Assembly: GCA_003141795.1 (NCBI GenBank) | Contig: PLNO01000362.1 | Span: 1-12,310, forward strand | DNA from: Spirochaetaceae bacterium | GTDB lineage: Bacteria; Spirochaetota; Spirochaetia; SZUA-6; Fen-1364 | Reading direction: 5' to 3' | Length of the DNA stretch: 12,310 nucleotides | Shown: piece after piece, positions 1 to 7,786 of the stretch | Numbering within the stretch: the stretch's first letter is position 1 | How the letters are laid out: the number at the start of each line of letters is the position of its first letter | Notes under the pieces: generated by a model | Database searches by the model: none | Seen by the model: only the letters and a program-made list of their open reading frames with translations | What the model was told of the DNA's origin: nothing | Made by a program: the position numbers and the translations under genes

Positions 1-623
1 GCCTGCTGCATGTTGTGCGTCACGATGACGATCGTGTACCGCTCCGTGAGCGTCCGCATGAGCTCCTCGATCCGCAGCGTTCCGATGGGATCCAGGGCCG
101 AGCAGGGCTCGTCCATGAGGATGACATCAGGGGCCACGGCGATCACTCTGGCGATGCAGAGGCGCTGCTGCTGGCCGAGGGAGAGGGCGAGCGCGTCCTG
201 GCGCAGCGAATCTCTCACCTCGTTCCACAGATCGGCTGATCTGAGGCTTTTCTCCACAACATCCGCAAGGGCGCCTCCGCTATGGGTTCCCATGACCCGG
301 GGGCCGAAAGCGACGTTGTCGAAGATGGTCTGCGGGAAGGGGTTCGGCCTCTGGAACACCATCCCCACACGCTTCCGCAGCTCCACGACGTCGGTGCCGG
401 GCGCGTAGATGTCGTGGCCGTCGATCCTCACGCCGCCCTGGACACGTGCACCGGGGATCGTGTCGTTCATCCGGTTGAGGCAGCGCAGGAACGTCGACTT
501 TCCGCATCCCGATGGACCGATGAGAGCGGTGATCTGCCTCTCGCGGACCTCCATGCTCACGTCCTGGAGGGCGACACGGGGGCCGTAGCGGAAGGTAAGG
601 TCCTTGACGACGATCCCTGTCAC
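1..623 (-). CDS. pstB: Phosphate ABC transporter ATP-binding protein (second of two tandem PstB), partial
   Basis: Cytoplasmic ATPase subunit of the high-affinity phosphate importer. It is cut off at the window's left edge, leaving 207 residues visible. It begins at a GTG two bases after the stop of the preceding ATPase gene; there is no usable ATG, so ATG-only callers miss it. Visible motifs: Walker [10 protein letters not shown] (36-44), Q-loop Gln91 in VFQRPNPFP, signature LSLGQ (147-151), Walker B DEP (171-173) and H-loop His203 in VTHNMQQ. The PstB-typical stretches LNRMND and FGPR are present. The signature departs from the usual LSGGQ: the first Gly is Leu149. The family and operon position are clear. 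Whether the altered signature weakens one ATP site is inference. The C-terminal end, and anything beyond it such as phoU, is not visible. Confidence 0.93.
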   Translation of the reverse strand, partial: MTGIVVKDLTFRYGPRVALQDVSMEVRERQITALIGPSGCGKSTFLRCLNRMNDTIPGARVQGGVRIDGHDIYAPGTDVVELRKRVGMVFQRPNPFPQTIFDNVAFGPRVMGTHSGGALADVVEKSLRSADLWNEVRDSLRQDALALSLGQQQRLCIARVIAVAPDVILMDEPCSALDPIGTLRIEELMRTLTERYTIVIVTHNMQQ

Positions 624-625
624 GG

Positions 626-1429
626 TCAGCCGAACCTTCCGGTGATGTAGTCTTCCGTTTTCTTGTCGCGCGGTGAGGTGAACACCTGCGGCCCGTCCCC
701 GCATTCGACGAGCTCCCCCGAGAGGAAGAACGCCGCGAAATCCGCGACCCGCGCCGCCTGCTGGACGCTGTGAGGCACGATGACTACCGCGTACTGCGAC
801 TTCAGCTCGAACAGGGATTCCTCCACCTTTGCCGTGGAGATCGGGTCCAGCCCCGAGGTCGGCTCGTCCAGGAGGAGGACCTCCGGCTCCAGGGCGAGGC
901 TTCGCGCGATGCAGAGGCGCTGCTGCTGGCCGCCGGAGAGCGACAGCGCCGGCGTGTCCAGCCTGTCCTTCACCTCCGCCCATAGCGCGGCCTGGGTGAG
1001 GCTGCGCTCGACGATCTCCGACAGCCGTGCCGTGTTGCGTTCCCCGGCCAGTCGCGGCCCGTAGAGCACGTTTTCGCGCACCGTGCCGGGAAGGGGCAGG
1101 GGGAGGGCGAAGACCATCCCCACCCTCTGGCGGAGCCGTGTGACGTCGACGCCCGGCGCGTAGATGTCCTTGCTTCCGATGAGGATGCGTCCGGTCATCC
1201 GTGTTTCGTCCACCATGTCGTTCAGACGGTTGATGAGCCGCATGAGCGTGGTCTTTCCGCCGCCGGCGGGGCCGAAGAAAACGGTGACGGCCTTGTCCGG
1301 CACGGCCAGCGTGATTCCTGCGAGCGACTGGCTCCCCTTATACCAGTAGCTGATCCCCTCGATGCTGATCTTCGTGTCGCGGAGCGCCGCTGTTCCGCCG
1401 GGCTGCACGGCGGTGCCGGTGACTACCAT
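626..1429 (-). CDS. pstB: Phosphate ABC transporter ATP-binding protein (first of two tandem PstB), variant Q-loop
   Basis: ATPase subunit of the Pst phosphate importer, 267 residues, near the usual PstB length. Walker A is GPAGGGKT (53-60), signature LSGGQ (164-168), Walker B DEP (188-190) and the H-loop His220 lies in IVPHSV. The segment that normally reads VFQ(K/R)PNPFP is VFALPLPLP, so the Q-loop Gln is replaced by Ala108; the alignment there needs no gap. Its ATG overlaps the end of pstA by 7 bp, and the next pstB starts 2 bp after its stop. Other residues (LINRLND, YGPR, GELVECG) fit PstB rather than another ABC family. Tandem non-identical PstB genes are known in other bacteria, such as Bacillus. 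Whether this pair forms a heterodimer is not shown by sequence. Confidence 0.93.
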   Translation of the reverse strand: MVVTGTAVQPGGTAALRDTKISIEGISYWYKGSQSLAGITLAVPDKAVTVFFGPAGGGKTTLMRLINRLNDMVDETRMTGRILIGSKDIYAPGVDVTRLRQRVGMVFALPLPLPGTVRENVLYGPRLAGERNTARLSEIVERSLTQAALWAEVKDRLDTPALSLSGGQQQRLCIARSLALEPEVLLLDEPTSGLDPISTAKVEESLFELKSQYAVVIVPHSVQQAARVADFAAFFLSGELVECGDGPQVFTSPRDKKTEDYITGRFG

Positions 1430-2271
1430 TGCCGTTTGCTCCTGAAGTAGCTCCGGATGACGGAGGCGACGATGTTGAGGGAGAGCACCAGGCAGAGCAG
1501 GACGAGCGCCGTGCCGTACTGCACGGACAACGGCATGCCCGGCACCTGGGTGCTGATCACGTACAGGTGATAGGGCAGGGCCATTGTCTGGTCCATGGGG
1601 GAGGCGGGGAGGCGCGGCAGATAGAAGGCGGCAACGGTGAACAGGATCGGGGCCGTCTCCCCCGCCGCGCGCAGCAGGCCGAGGATGACGCCGGTGATGA
1701 TCCCGGGGAGGGCCTGGGGGATCACGATGTTGCGTATCCCCTGCCAGCGTGTCCCCCCGAGGCTTGCCGACACGGTGCGGAACTCCTGCGGCACCGCGCG
1801 CAGCGCCTCCTCTGCCGTGCTGATGATCACCGGCAGGGTCATGATGGCGAGGGTGAGGGAGCCCGCGAGTATGGACGTGCCGAATCGGAGGAACAGGACG
1901 AACATGCCCAATCCGAACAGACCGTAGACGATGGAAGGGATGCCGGCGAGGTTGACGATTGCAAGGCGTATGGCGCGCGTGAGGCGCGTGTCCCGCGCGT
2001 ACTCGGAGAGGTAGATCGCCCCGCCCACCCCGATGGGCACCGCGACGATCGCCGTGCCGAGGGTCAGGAGCAGGGTCCCCACGATCGCCGGCAGGATCCC
2101 CCCCTCCTTCATGCCGCCGTGCGGCATGGTGCTCAGGAACTCCCAGTTGATGGCCACGATGCCCCGCGCGATGATGACGCCGACCACGACGAGGATGGGG
2201 GCGACGACGATGAAAGTGACGAGCCCCAGGAGCACGAACCCGAGGCGCTGCGTGACCGCCCTGTTCCTCAT
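1423..2271 (-). CDS. pstA: Phosphate ABC transporter permease PstA
   Basis: One of two inner-membrane permease subunits that form the phosphate channel; 282 residues. About six hydrophobic segments are visible (near 11-35, 60-88, 105-130, 135-152, 189-210 and 252-272). The cytoplasmic EAA loop that docks on the ATPase runs from about 154 to 190 and contains EEALRAVP and the conserved Gly172-Gly173 followed by TRW. The GE(T)AP motif near 204-208 is typical of PstA. The start ATG overlaps the pstC stop by 4 bp, which suggests translational coupling. PstA and PstC are related; the call here rests on operon order (S-C-A-B), length and the AGETAPILFT stretch. Confidence 0.95.
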   Translation of the reverse strand: MRNRAVTQRLGFVLLGLVTFIVVAPILVVVGVIIARGIVAINWEFLSTMPHGGMKEGGILPAIVGTLLLTLGTAIVAVPIGVGGAIYLSEYARDTRLTRAIRLAIVNLAGIPSIVYGLFGLGMFVLFLRFGTSILAGSLTLAIMTLPVIISTAEEALRAVPQEFRTVSASLGGTRWQGIRNIVIPQALPGIITGVILGLLRAAGETAPILFTVAAFYLPRLPASPMDQTMALPYHLYVISTQVPGMPLSVQYGTALVLLCLVLSLNIVASVIRSYFRSKRQW

Positions 2272-3155
2272 CTCAAGCCCCCCCGCCTCTTCTTCTGGAA
2301 GATGGCCGAGGCCGCGGTGAGGTTGATGAGGAAGGTGAGCACGAAGAGGATGATGCCGATGCCGAACAGTGCGTGGTAGTGCGTGCCCCCGCGCGCCACT
2401 TCGCCCATCTCCGCCGCGATGGTCGCAGTCATTGTGCGCACGGGACGGAACAGCGCCGCAAGGGAGGTGGGCATCACGCCGGCGTTTCCCGTCACCATCA
2501 TCACCGCCATGGTTTCACCGATCGCCCTGCCCATTCCCAGCATCATGGCGGTGAGGATCCCCGAGCGTGCGGCGGGCACGACGACGCGCCAGATCGTCTG
2601 CCACCGCGTGGCCCCCATGGCAAGACCCGCGTCCCGATAGCTCTTCGGCACCGAGTCGAGCGCGTCCTCGGCGACGCTGATGAGGGTGGGCAGCGCCATG
2701 TAGGCGAGTATGAAGGCGCCGGTGAACGCGGTGAGCCCCGTCGGCGCGCCCAGCACCTGGCGCACCAGCGGCGCGACGAACGTCATGCCGAAGAAGCCGA
2801 GCACCACCGAGGGGATGCCGGCGAGCACCTCGATGATCGGCTTGAGGATCTCCCGCGCCCACCGCGGCGCCACCTCGCGCACGAACACCGCGGTTGCAAG
2901 TCCCAGGGGCAGCGCTATGACGATGGAAAGCAGCGTGACGAGGATCGAGCCGAGGATGAGCGGAAGCGTGCCGAATCTGCCGAAGGTGGGGTACCACTGC
3001 GTGGAGAACAGGTTCCCCGGCGGGACCTCGAAGAAGACGGGCACTCCTTCCCGCAGGAGGAAGAGGAAGATGAGGAGGACGAACCCGATCGTGGAGAAAC
3101 CGAGCACGCGGATGAGCGTCTCGATGGCGAACTCCGAACGCCGCCTGCCCTTCAT
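2268..3155 (-). CDS. pstC: Phosphate ABC transporter permease PstC
   Basis: Second inner-membrane permease subunit of the phosphate importer, 295 residues. It has a short basic cytoplasmic N-terminus (MKGRRR), a first membrane segment at about 15-34, and a periplasmic loop before the core segments that start near 64. The EAA loop lies at about 163-199 (EDALDSVP, then MGATRW). The MGRAIGETMAVMMVTGN stretch (208-224) is characteristic of PstC. Its ATG overlaps the last bases of pstS as ATGA and its stop overlaps pstA the same way, so the three genes are probably translated in coupled fashion. Nothing is broken or missing. Confidence 0.95.
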   Translation of the reverse strand: MKGRRRSEFAIETLIRVLGFSTIGFVLLIFLFLLREGVPVFFEVPPGNLFSTQWYPTFGRFGTLPLILGSILVTLLSIVIALPLGLATAVFVREVAPRWAREILKPIIEVLAGIPSVVLGFFGMTFVAPLVRQVLGAPTGLTAFTGAFILAYMALPTLISVAEDALDSVPKSYRDAGLAMGATRWQTIWRVVVPAARSGILTAMMLGMGRAIGETMAVMMVTGNAGVMPTSLAALFRPVRTMTATIAAEMGEVARGGTHYHALFGIGIILFVLTFLINLTAASAIFQKKRRGGLR

Positions 3156-4045
3156 TCCCCGCTTCCCTTCAGGGGCACGAATCCGATGGCCGTGACCAGC
3201 TTCTGTCCCTCCCCCATCACCCAGTCGAGATAGGCTTTGACCGCGCCTGACGGCTCACCGGCGGTATACATGAAGAGCGGTCGGGAAATGGGATACGAGG
3301 AATCCAGCACCGTCTTTGCGGACGGCAGCACGTAGGGCCCGTCAGCGGTGCGTGCAACGGCGATCATCTTCTGGTCAGCTGTCACGTACCCCAGGCCGTC
3401 GTACCCGATGGCGTTGGGGTTCTGCCGTATTTCCGCGCTGATCCCCTCCGATGAGGGCATGAGGAGCGTTTCGGGGGAGAACAGCTCCGTGCCTTTCGCG
3501 TTTCCGCCGCGAAGCACCTGTTCGAGGAAATAGACGTAGGTCCCCGAGTTGGACTCCCGGGAGAGCCGGACGATGGGCCGCTTCTCCCCTCCCACCGCGT
3601 CCCATCGATCGAGCCGTCCGGTGTACATGTCGGAGAGCTGCGCGATGGTCAGGCCGCGAACGGGGTTTTCGGGGTTTGCCACGACGGCGATGGCATCCAG
3701 CGCGACGACGAACTTCACCGGTGAGATCCCGTTTTTGTTTGCAAGGGCGATCTCTTCCCTGGACATCTCCCGCGAGGCGTTTGCGATCTGGATGGTTCCG
3801 TTGATGAGCGAGGCGATCCCCGTGCCCGAGCCGCCGCCGGTGACGGAAATGCTCACCTCGGGGTGCTCCGACATGTAGCGCTCCGCCCATGCCAGCGCCA
3901 GGTTGACGAGGGTATCTGAACCGGTGTTCTGGATGGACGATTGCGCCCCCGCGGCGGGACCATTGCTCGCCGTCGATCTGCCCGTGCACCCCGCCAGAAA
4001 GACCGCGGCGAGGCAGACAAGGACTGTGAGTGCCGCTGTGCGCAT
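3152..4045 (-). CDS. pstS: Phosphate-binding lipoprotein PstS
   Basis: Periplasmic phosphate-binding protein that delivers phosphate to PstC/PstA; 297 residues. It starts with a lipoprotein signal: hydrophobic 6-19, then lipobox LAGC with Cys20, so it should be membrane-anchored. Binding-site motifs typical of PstS are visible: TGSDT (41-45), GGGSGTG (70-76) and SRESNSGT (162-169). The open frame runs much further upstream, to 4657, but that part is antisense to the SH3 gene and would bury the signal peptide, so the ATG at 4045 is preferred. A GTG three codons earlier (4054) is an alternative, because only a weak CAGGG precedes the ATG. It is the first gene of the pst operon. Confidence 0.95.
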   Translation of the reverse strand: MRTAALTVLVCLAAVFLAGCTGRSTASNGPAAGAQSSIQNTGSDTLVNLALAWAERYMSEHPEVSISVTGGGSGTGIASLINGTIQIANASREMSREEIALANKNGISPVKFVVALDAIAVVANPENPVRGLTIAQLSDMYTGRLDRWDAVGGEKRPIVRLSRESNSGTYVYFLEQVLRGGNAKGTELFSPETLLMPSSEGISAEIRQNPNAIGYDGLGYVTADQKMIAVARTADGPYVLPSAKTVLDSSYPISRPLFMYTAGEPSGAVKAYLDWVMGEGQKLVTAIGFVPLKGSGE

Positions 4046-4061
4046 CCCTGACACGGCACCG

Positions 4062-4090
4062 AGTGTTCTCGATTCGACGTTCCGTGTCAA
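4062..4090 (-). promoter_or_regulatory. Candidate sigma-70-type promoter for pstSCABB
   Basis: On the minus strand there is a perfect TTGACA (4085-4090), then 17 bp, then AACACT (4062-4067), which matches the -10 consensus at only three of six positions. Initiation would fall near 4055, leaving about 10 bases before the ATG. The strong -35 with a poor -10 would suit an activated promoter, as expected for phosphate control, but no convincing PHO box is seen. Confidence 0.35.
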
Positions 4091-4110
4091 GGAAAACCGC
4101 TCCCGCGGGC

Positions 4111-4139
4111 GTGACAGCGGGAAGGATTCTCGGTACGAT
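4111..4139 (+). promoter_or_regulatory. Candidate sigma-70-type promoter for the SH3-M48-cyclase operon
   Basis: GTGACA (4111-4116) and TACGAT (4134-4139) are separated by 17 bp, matching consensus at five and four of six positions. Initiation near 4146 would leave a leader of about 14 bases that contains the GGAGGG ribosome site (4147-4152). This supports the ATG at 4160 over the in-frame ATG at 4145, which would lie at or before the transcript start. Confidence 0.45.
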
Positions 4140-4159
4140 GCACGATGGAGGGCAATGGG

Positions 4160-4660
4160 ATGAGAAGATTGTGCCTGCCGATCGTCGGCTGCCTGCTCCT
4201 CGCCGTGGGGACGCTGGCTCTGGCCGACGCGAAAGTGATGAGCGTGACCGTGAAGCAGACCCAGCTCAGGGCCACGGCCAGCTACCTCGGGAAGATCCTC
4301 GGCCTGCTGGCCTACGGGGACAAGGTCACCGTCCTGGACCAGCCCGCCGACGCCCCCAAGGGGTGGCTGAAGGTGAGCGGCCCGGGGGGAAAGCTCACCG
4401 GATGGGTCAACCTCTCGTCGCTCACCACCAAGGAGATCGTCCTGAAGTCGGGAACGGATACCGTCTCCCAGACCGCCTCCAGTGGTGACGTGGCCCTCGC
4501 CGGCAAGGGGTTCAACGCCGACGTCGAGGCCAAGTACAAGGAAGACCAGAAGCTCGACTACACGTGGGTGGACAAGATGGAAGCCTACCAGGTCACCCCG
4601 CAGCAAGTCTCCGTCTTCCTGAGCCAGGGCGGCCTCACCGAGCAGGGAGGCGCGCAATGA
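4160..4660 (+). CDS. Exported SH3-like domain protein
   Basis: Exported protein of 166 residues. A signal peptide covers about 1-23 (basic MRR, long hydrophobic run, likely cleavage near ALADA). Cys11 sits inside the hydrophobic run, so a lipoprotein is unlikely. Residues 26-89 fit a bacterial SH3 (SH3b) fold: VKQTQLRATAS, YGDKVTVLD, GWLKV, GWVNLSSL. These domains often bind peptidoglycan or peptides. The rest (90-166) is a tail with KGFNADVEAKY and a helical segment I do not recognise as a named domain. The start at 4160 is chosen for GGAGGG seven bases upstream. Its stop overlaps the ATG of the protease gene (ATGA), so the two are probably co-translated. Its exact function is unknown. Confidence 0.82.
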   Translation: MRRLCLPIVGCLLLAVGTLALADAKVMSVTVKQTQLRATASYLGKILGLLAYGDKVTVLDQPADAPKGWLKVSGPGGKLTGWVNLSSLTTKEIVLKSGTDTVSQTASSGDVALAGKGFNADVEAKYKEDQKLDYTWVDKMEAYQVTPQQVSVFLSQGGLTEQGGAQ

Positions 4661-5595
4661 AGGCGATCCACCGGCTCGTTCTCCTCGGCATCATTCTCCT
4701 CCCCCTGTCGGGCTGCAGCAGCCTCCTGGGCAATCTCACGGGAAACATCTTCGACACGGCCGTCGGTGCAGCCGCCGGCAACCCCTCCGACGTGGACAAC
4801 ATGAACCAGCTCCAGAAGGCCGGAAAGGCGGTCGAGAGCGCCTCGGAGGAAATCACCCCCGAGCAGGAGTACTACATCGGCAGGGCGGTGGCGGCCACGG
4901 TCCTCACGACGTACAAGGCGTACGACGACAGGCGGGTGAACGAATACCTCACCACGCTCGGCCGGGGGCTCGCGCTGGCCTCCGTGCTCCCCGAGACCTT
5001 CTCGGGCTATCACTTCCTCGTCATGGACTCCGACGACATCAACGCGTTCGGCGCGCCCAGCGGGTTCATACTCGTGAGCCGCGGCCTCCTGCGCTGCGCC
5101 GCCTCGGAGGACGAGGTGGCGTTGATCCTCGCCCACGAGATCGGTCACGTCTCCTTGAAGCACGGGCTGTCGGCGATCAGCTCGGCGCGCTGGACCGAGG
5201 CCGCCCTTCAGCTCGGGAAGTTCGCCGCGCAGAGCTCCGACTCGGCCATCCTCCGGGACCTCACCTCTTCATTCGGCAACGTGATCGGGGACATCGTGAA
5301 GACCATGGTCAGTTCGGGGTATTCCCAGGAGCTGGAGAAGCAGGCTGACCTGGAGGCCGTGCGGATCCTCAACGACGTGGGCTACGATCCGCGGGCTCTC
5401 ATCCGGGTGCTCAAGAGGATGGAGACGAAGCTGAAGCCGGGCGGGCAGGACTTTGCCAAGACGCACCCCGATCCCGAGGTCAGGGTGGCCTACGTGAACG
5501 ACGCCATCAACGCTCTCTCCGCGGGGCCCGCGGCGCCGGCGGACCGGGTGAAGGCACGCCAGGGGCGGTTCCAGGCGGCCCTCTCGAAGATCTGA
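4657..5595 (+). CDS. M48-family zinc metalloprotease lipoprotein
   Basis: Predicted periplasmic, lipid-anchored zinc protease of 312 residues. The lipobox is LSGC with Cys20. The zinc-binding HEIGH motif lies at 160-164 (His160, catalytic Glu161, His164), the probable third ligand is Glu227 in ELEKQAD, and the family's THPD motif is at 269-272 followed by Arg276. This matches the BepA/LoiP-type M48 proteases, which act in envelope or outer-membrane protein quality control; the specific role here is inferred. The start at 4657 follows GGGAGG and overlaps the SH3 gene's stop. The frame could extend 31 codons upstream, but that would displace the signal peptide. All catalytic residues are present. 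The cyclase gene begins one base after its stop. Confidence 0.93.
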   Translation: MKAIHRLVLLGIILLPLSGCSSLLGNLTGNIFDTAVGAAAGNPSDVDNMNQLQKAGKAVESASEEITPEQEYYIGRAVAATVLTTYKAYDDRRVNEYLTTLGRGLALASVLPETFSGYHFLVMDSDDINAFGAPSGFILVSRGLLRCAASEDEVALILAHEIGHVSLKHGLSAISSARWTEAALQLGKFAAQSSDSAILRDLTSSFGNVIGDIVKTMVSSGYSQELEKQADLEAVRILNDVGYDPRALIRVLKRMETKLKPGGQDFAKTHPDPEVRVAYVNDAINALSAGPAAPADRVKARQGRFQAALSKI

Positions 5596-5596
5596 C

Positions 5597-7774
5597 ATGG
5601 AAACCCGGGGATCGTCAGGCGATACACCGCGCGTGCCCCGCAAGGTCCTCCAGGGGCTCCTGATCGGAGCGGTGGGCGCGCTCCTTGCCGCGGCCCTCAT
5701 GCTCCCCGGCATCCTCGATTCCTTCGAGGCCAAGACGTGGGACCTTCGCGCGCGCCTGCTCGCCCGGCCCGGTCCGGCCACGGATCGGGTCGTCACGATC
5801 CTTCTCGACCAGGGCAGCCTCAACTGGGCCAAGAAAGAGCAGGCATGGTCATGGCCCTGGCCGCGGGAGGCCTATGCCGCCATTGCCGCCTTCTGCAAGG
5901 AAGCCGGAGCCCGGGCGCTCGTCTTCGACCTCATCTATACAGAGCCTTCCAGCTACGGGGTGTCCGACGATGAAGCCTTCGGCCAGGGGCTTGCCGACAA
6001 CGGCAGGGTCGTCGGGGCCATGAACCTCGCACGGGAGGAGGGGCAGGGTGCCGACACGGCGTGGCCGCAGGGCGTGCCCGTTGCCGGATTCACGGTGGAA
6101 GGCCTTGAGGCGTGGGTGAAGCACGTTGCACCACGCAGCTTCACGTTCCCCCGCGCGCAGTTTCCCATTCCCGAGCTCGTACACGGGGCGCGCATGCTCG
6201 CCAATACGAACCTCCCCACGGATTCCGTTGACGGGGTGTACCGGCGCGAGCCGCTCTTCAGCTCTTTCGACAATCACCTCGTACCTTCCGAGGCGATGGC
6301 CGCATGGCTCGTCGGCAACCCCGGGGCAGAGCGCCTCACGATCAGGCCGGGGACGCTGACCGTCGGGGACATCACCGTGCCCATCGACGCGGAGGGCCGG
6401 GCGATACTCCGCTACCGTGGTCCGTCCCAGACGCACAAGGCGTTTTCCGCGGCCTCGGTGATCCAGGCGGAAGCGCAGATCCTGGAGGGAAAGGCGCCCG
6501 ACCTCGATCCCGCGCGCTTCCGTGACAAGTACGTGCTGGTCGGCGTCACCGCGCCCGGCCTCTACGACCTGAAGCCCACGCCGATGTCCGGTCCGTTCCC
6601 GGGCATGGAGGTCAACGCCACCGCGCTGGACAATCTCCTGTCGGGCGACTACATGCGCACCGTGCCGCCGGCGTTCACACTCGTCCTCCTCTTCGTGCTC
6701 TGCTTCGGAGCGGGGCTTTCCGTCTCCGCGGTTTCGGGCGCCTGGCCCAACCTGATTCTCTACGTGGGGTTCCTCGCGCTCGCCCCGGCGCTCTGCATCG
6801 GTGCCTACGCCCTGGGCTTCTGGCTGCCGATGGTGGGATTGGAAGTGGGCATCGGCATGTCCCTCGTGGGCGGGAGCCTCGCCAGCTACGCCACGGAGGG
6901 CCGGCAGAAGCGCTACATCAAGGGCGCCTTCAAGCAGTACCTCAGTCCCGCGGTCATCGAGGAGCTCATTGCGCATCCCGAGCGCCTCACCCTCGGGGGG
7001 GAGCGCCGGGAGCTCACGATCTTCTTTTCCGACGTGCAGGGCTTCACCGGCATCTCCGAGGCCCTCACCCCCGAGGAGCTCACCGCGCTTCTCAACGAGT
7101 ACCTCTCCGCCATGACCGACATCATCCAGGATGAGGGGGGGACGATCGACAAGTTCGAGGGGGACGCGATCATCGCGTTCTGGAACGCCCCGCTCAGCCA
7201 GGAGGACCATGCGGTGCGCGGCGTGCGCGCGGCCATGCGCTGCCAGAAGAAGCTCGCCGAGATGAGGTCGGGGTTCCGGGCGCGCATCGGCAAGGACATG
7301 TTCGTCCGGGTGGGGATGAACACGGGCCCGGCGGTCGTCGGAAACATGGGCTCCAAGACGCGTTTCGACTACACGATGCTCGGCGATCAGGTGAACCTCG
7401 CAGCGCGTCTGGAGGGGATCAATAAGCAGTTCCGCACCTACACCATGATCTCCGCGTCCGTGGTGAAGGGCATGGCGGGGGCGTTTCCCGTGCGGGAGCT
7501 CTCCCGTGTGGCCGTGGTGGGCCGCAAAGAGCCGGTGACCGTCTACGAGCCCCTGCTTCCTGAGGATTTCGCCGCGCACAGGCAGGCGCTGGAGACGTTC
7601 GACAAGGGCCTTCAGGGCTTCTACGCCGGACGCTTCGAGGAGGCGGCGAGGATATTCGCCGAGATCGCCACGTCGGACCCGCCCGCGGCCGCATACGAAA
7701 AGAAATGCCAGGAGCTTGCCGCATCGCCCCCTGTCGGGGGGTGGAACGGCGTCTGGGTCATGACGGAGAAATAG
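5597..7774 (+). CDS. CHASE2-domain class III adenylate/guanylate cyclase
   Basis: Membrane-bound nucleotide cyclase of 725 residues. Order: first membrane segment 18-40; extracytoplasmic CHASE2 sensor about 42-350 (features such as FDLIYTEP, DGVYRREPLF, RYRGP, YVLVGVTAPGLYD); three membrane segments between about 357 and 431; linker; catalytic domain about 468-655; and a C-terminal helical tail with a TPR-like repeat (about 662-710). Metal-binding Asp479 (FSDVQGF) and Asp523 (FEGDAI), base-contacting Lys519, and transition-state Asn600 and Arg604 (VNLAARLE) are all present. Thr593 sits where class IIIa cyclases have Asp, as in class IIIb, so cAMP is the likelier product than cGMP. The start lacks a clear ribosome site but lies one base after the protease stop, so coupling is likely. 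The CHASE2 ligand is unknown. Confidence 0.94.
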   Translation: METRGSSGDTPRVPRKVLQGLLIGAVGALLAAALMLPGILDSFEAKTWDLRARLLARPGPATDRVVTILLDQGSLNWAKKEQAWSWPWPREAYAAIAAFCKEAGARALVFDLIYTEPSSYGVSDDEAFGQGLADNGRVVGAMNLAREEGQGADTAWPQGVPVAGFTVEGLEAWVKHVAPRSFTFPRAQFPIPELVHGARMLANTNLPTDSVDGVYRREPLFSSFDNHLVPSEAMAAWLVGNPGAERLTIRPGTLTVGDITVPIDAEGRAILRYRGPSQTHKAFSAASVIQAEAQILEGKAPDLDPARFRDKYVLVGVTAPGLYDLKPTPMSGPFPGMEVNATALDNLLSGDYMRTVPPAFTLVLLFVLCFGAGLSVSAVSGAWPNLILYVGFLALAPALCIGAYALGFWLPMVGLEVGIGMSLVGGSLASYATEGRQKRYIKGAFKQYLSPAVIEELIAHPERLTLGGERRELTIFFSDVQGFTGISEALTPEELTALLNEYLSAMTDIIQDEGGTIDKFEGDAIIAFWNAPLSQEDHAVRGVRAAMRCQKKLAEMRSGFRARIGKDMFVRVGMNTGPAVVGNMGSKTRFDYTMLGDQVNLAARLEGINKQFRTYTMISASVVKGMAGAFPVRELSRVAVVGRKEPVTVYEPLLPEDFAAHRQALETFDKGLQGFYAGRFEEAARIFAEIATSDPPAAAYEKKCQELAASPPVGGWNGVWVMTEK

Positions 7775-7786
7775 ACGGGCCCAGCC

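Noticed and set aside
1429..3233. Long plus-strand open frames (316 and 286 codons) opposite pstA and pstC
   Set aside because: Low-complexity Asp/His/Arg-rich shadows of well-supported permease genes.
4046..4140. PHO box upstream of pstS
   Set aside because: Isolated TGTCA words occur on both strands, but none are paired at 11-bp spacing.
4046..4657. Upstream extension of the pstS reading frame (204 extra codons)
   Set aside because: It is antisense to the SH3 gene and would place the lipoprotein signal in mid-protein.
5849..7579. Long minus-strand open frame (576 codons) opposite the cyclase
   Set aside because: Rich in His, Arg, Glu and Gly with no domain or signal, as expected of a high-GC antisense shadow. 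The plus-strand gene has clear motifs.
7727..7740. CCCCC/GGGGG hairpin as a cyclase terminator
   Set aside because: It lies inside the coding sequence for the conserved C-terminal tail and has no T-tract.
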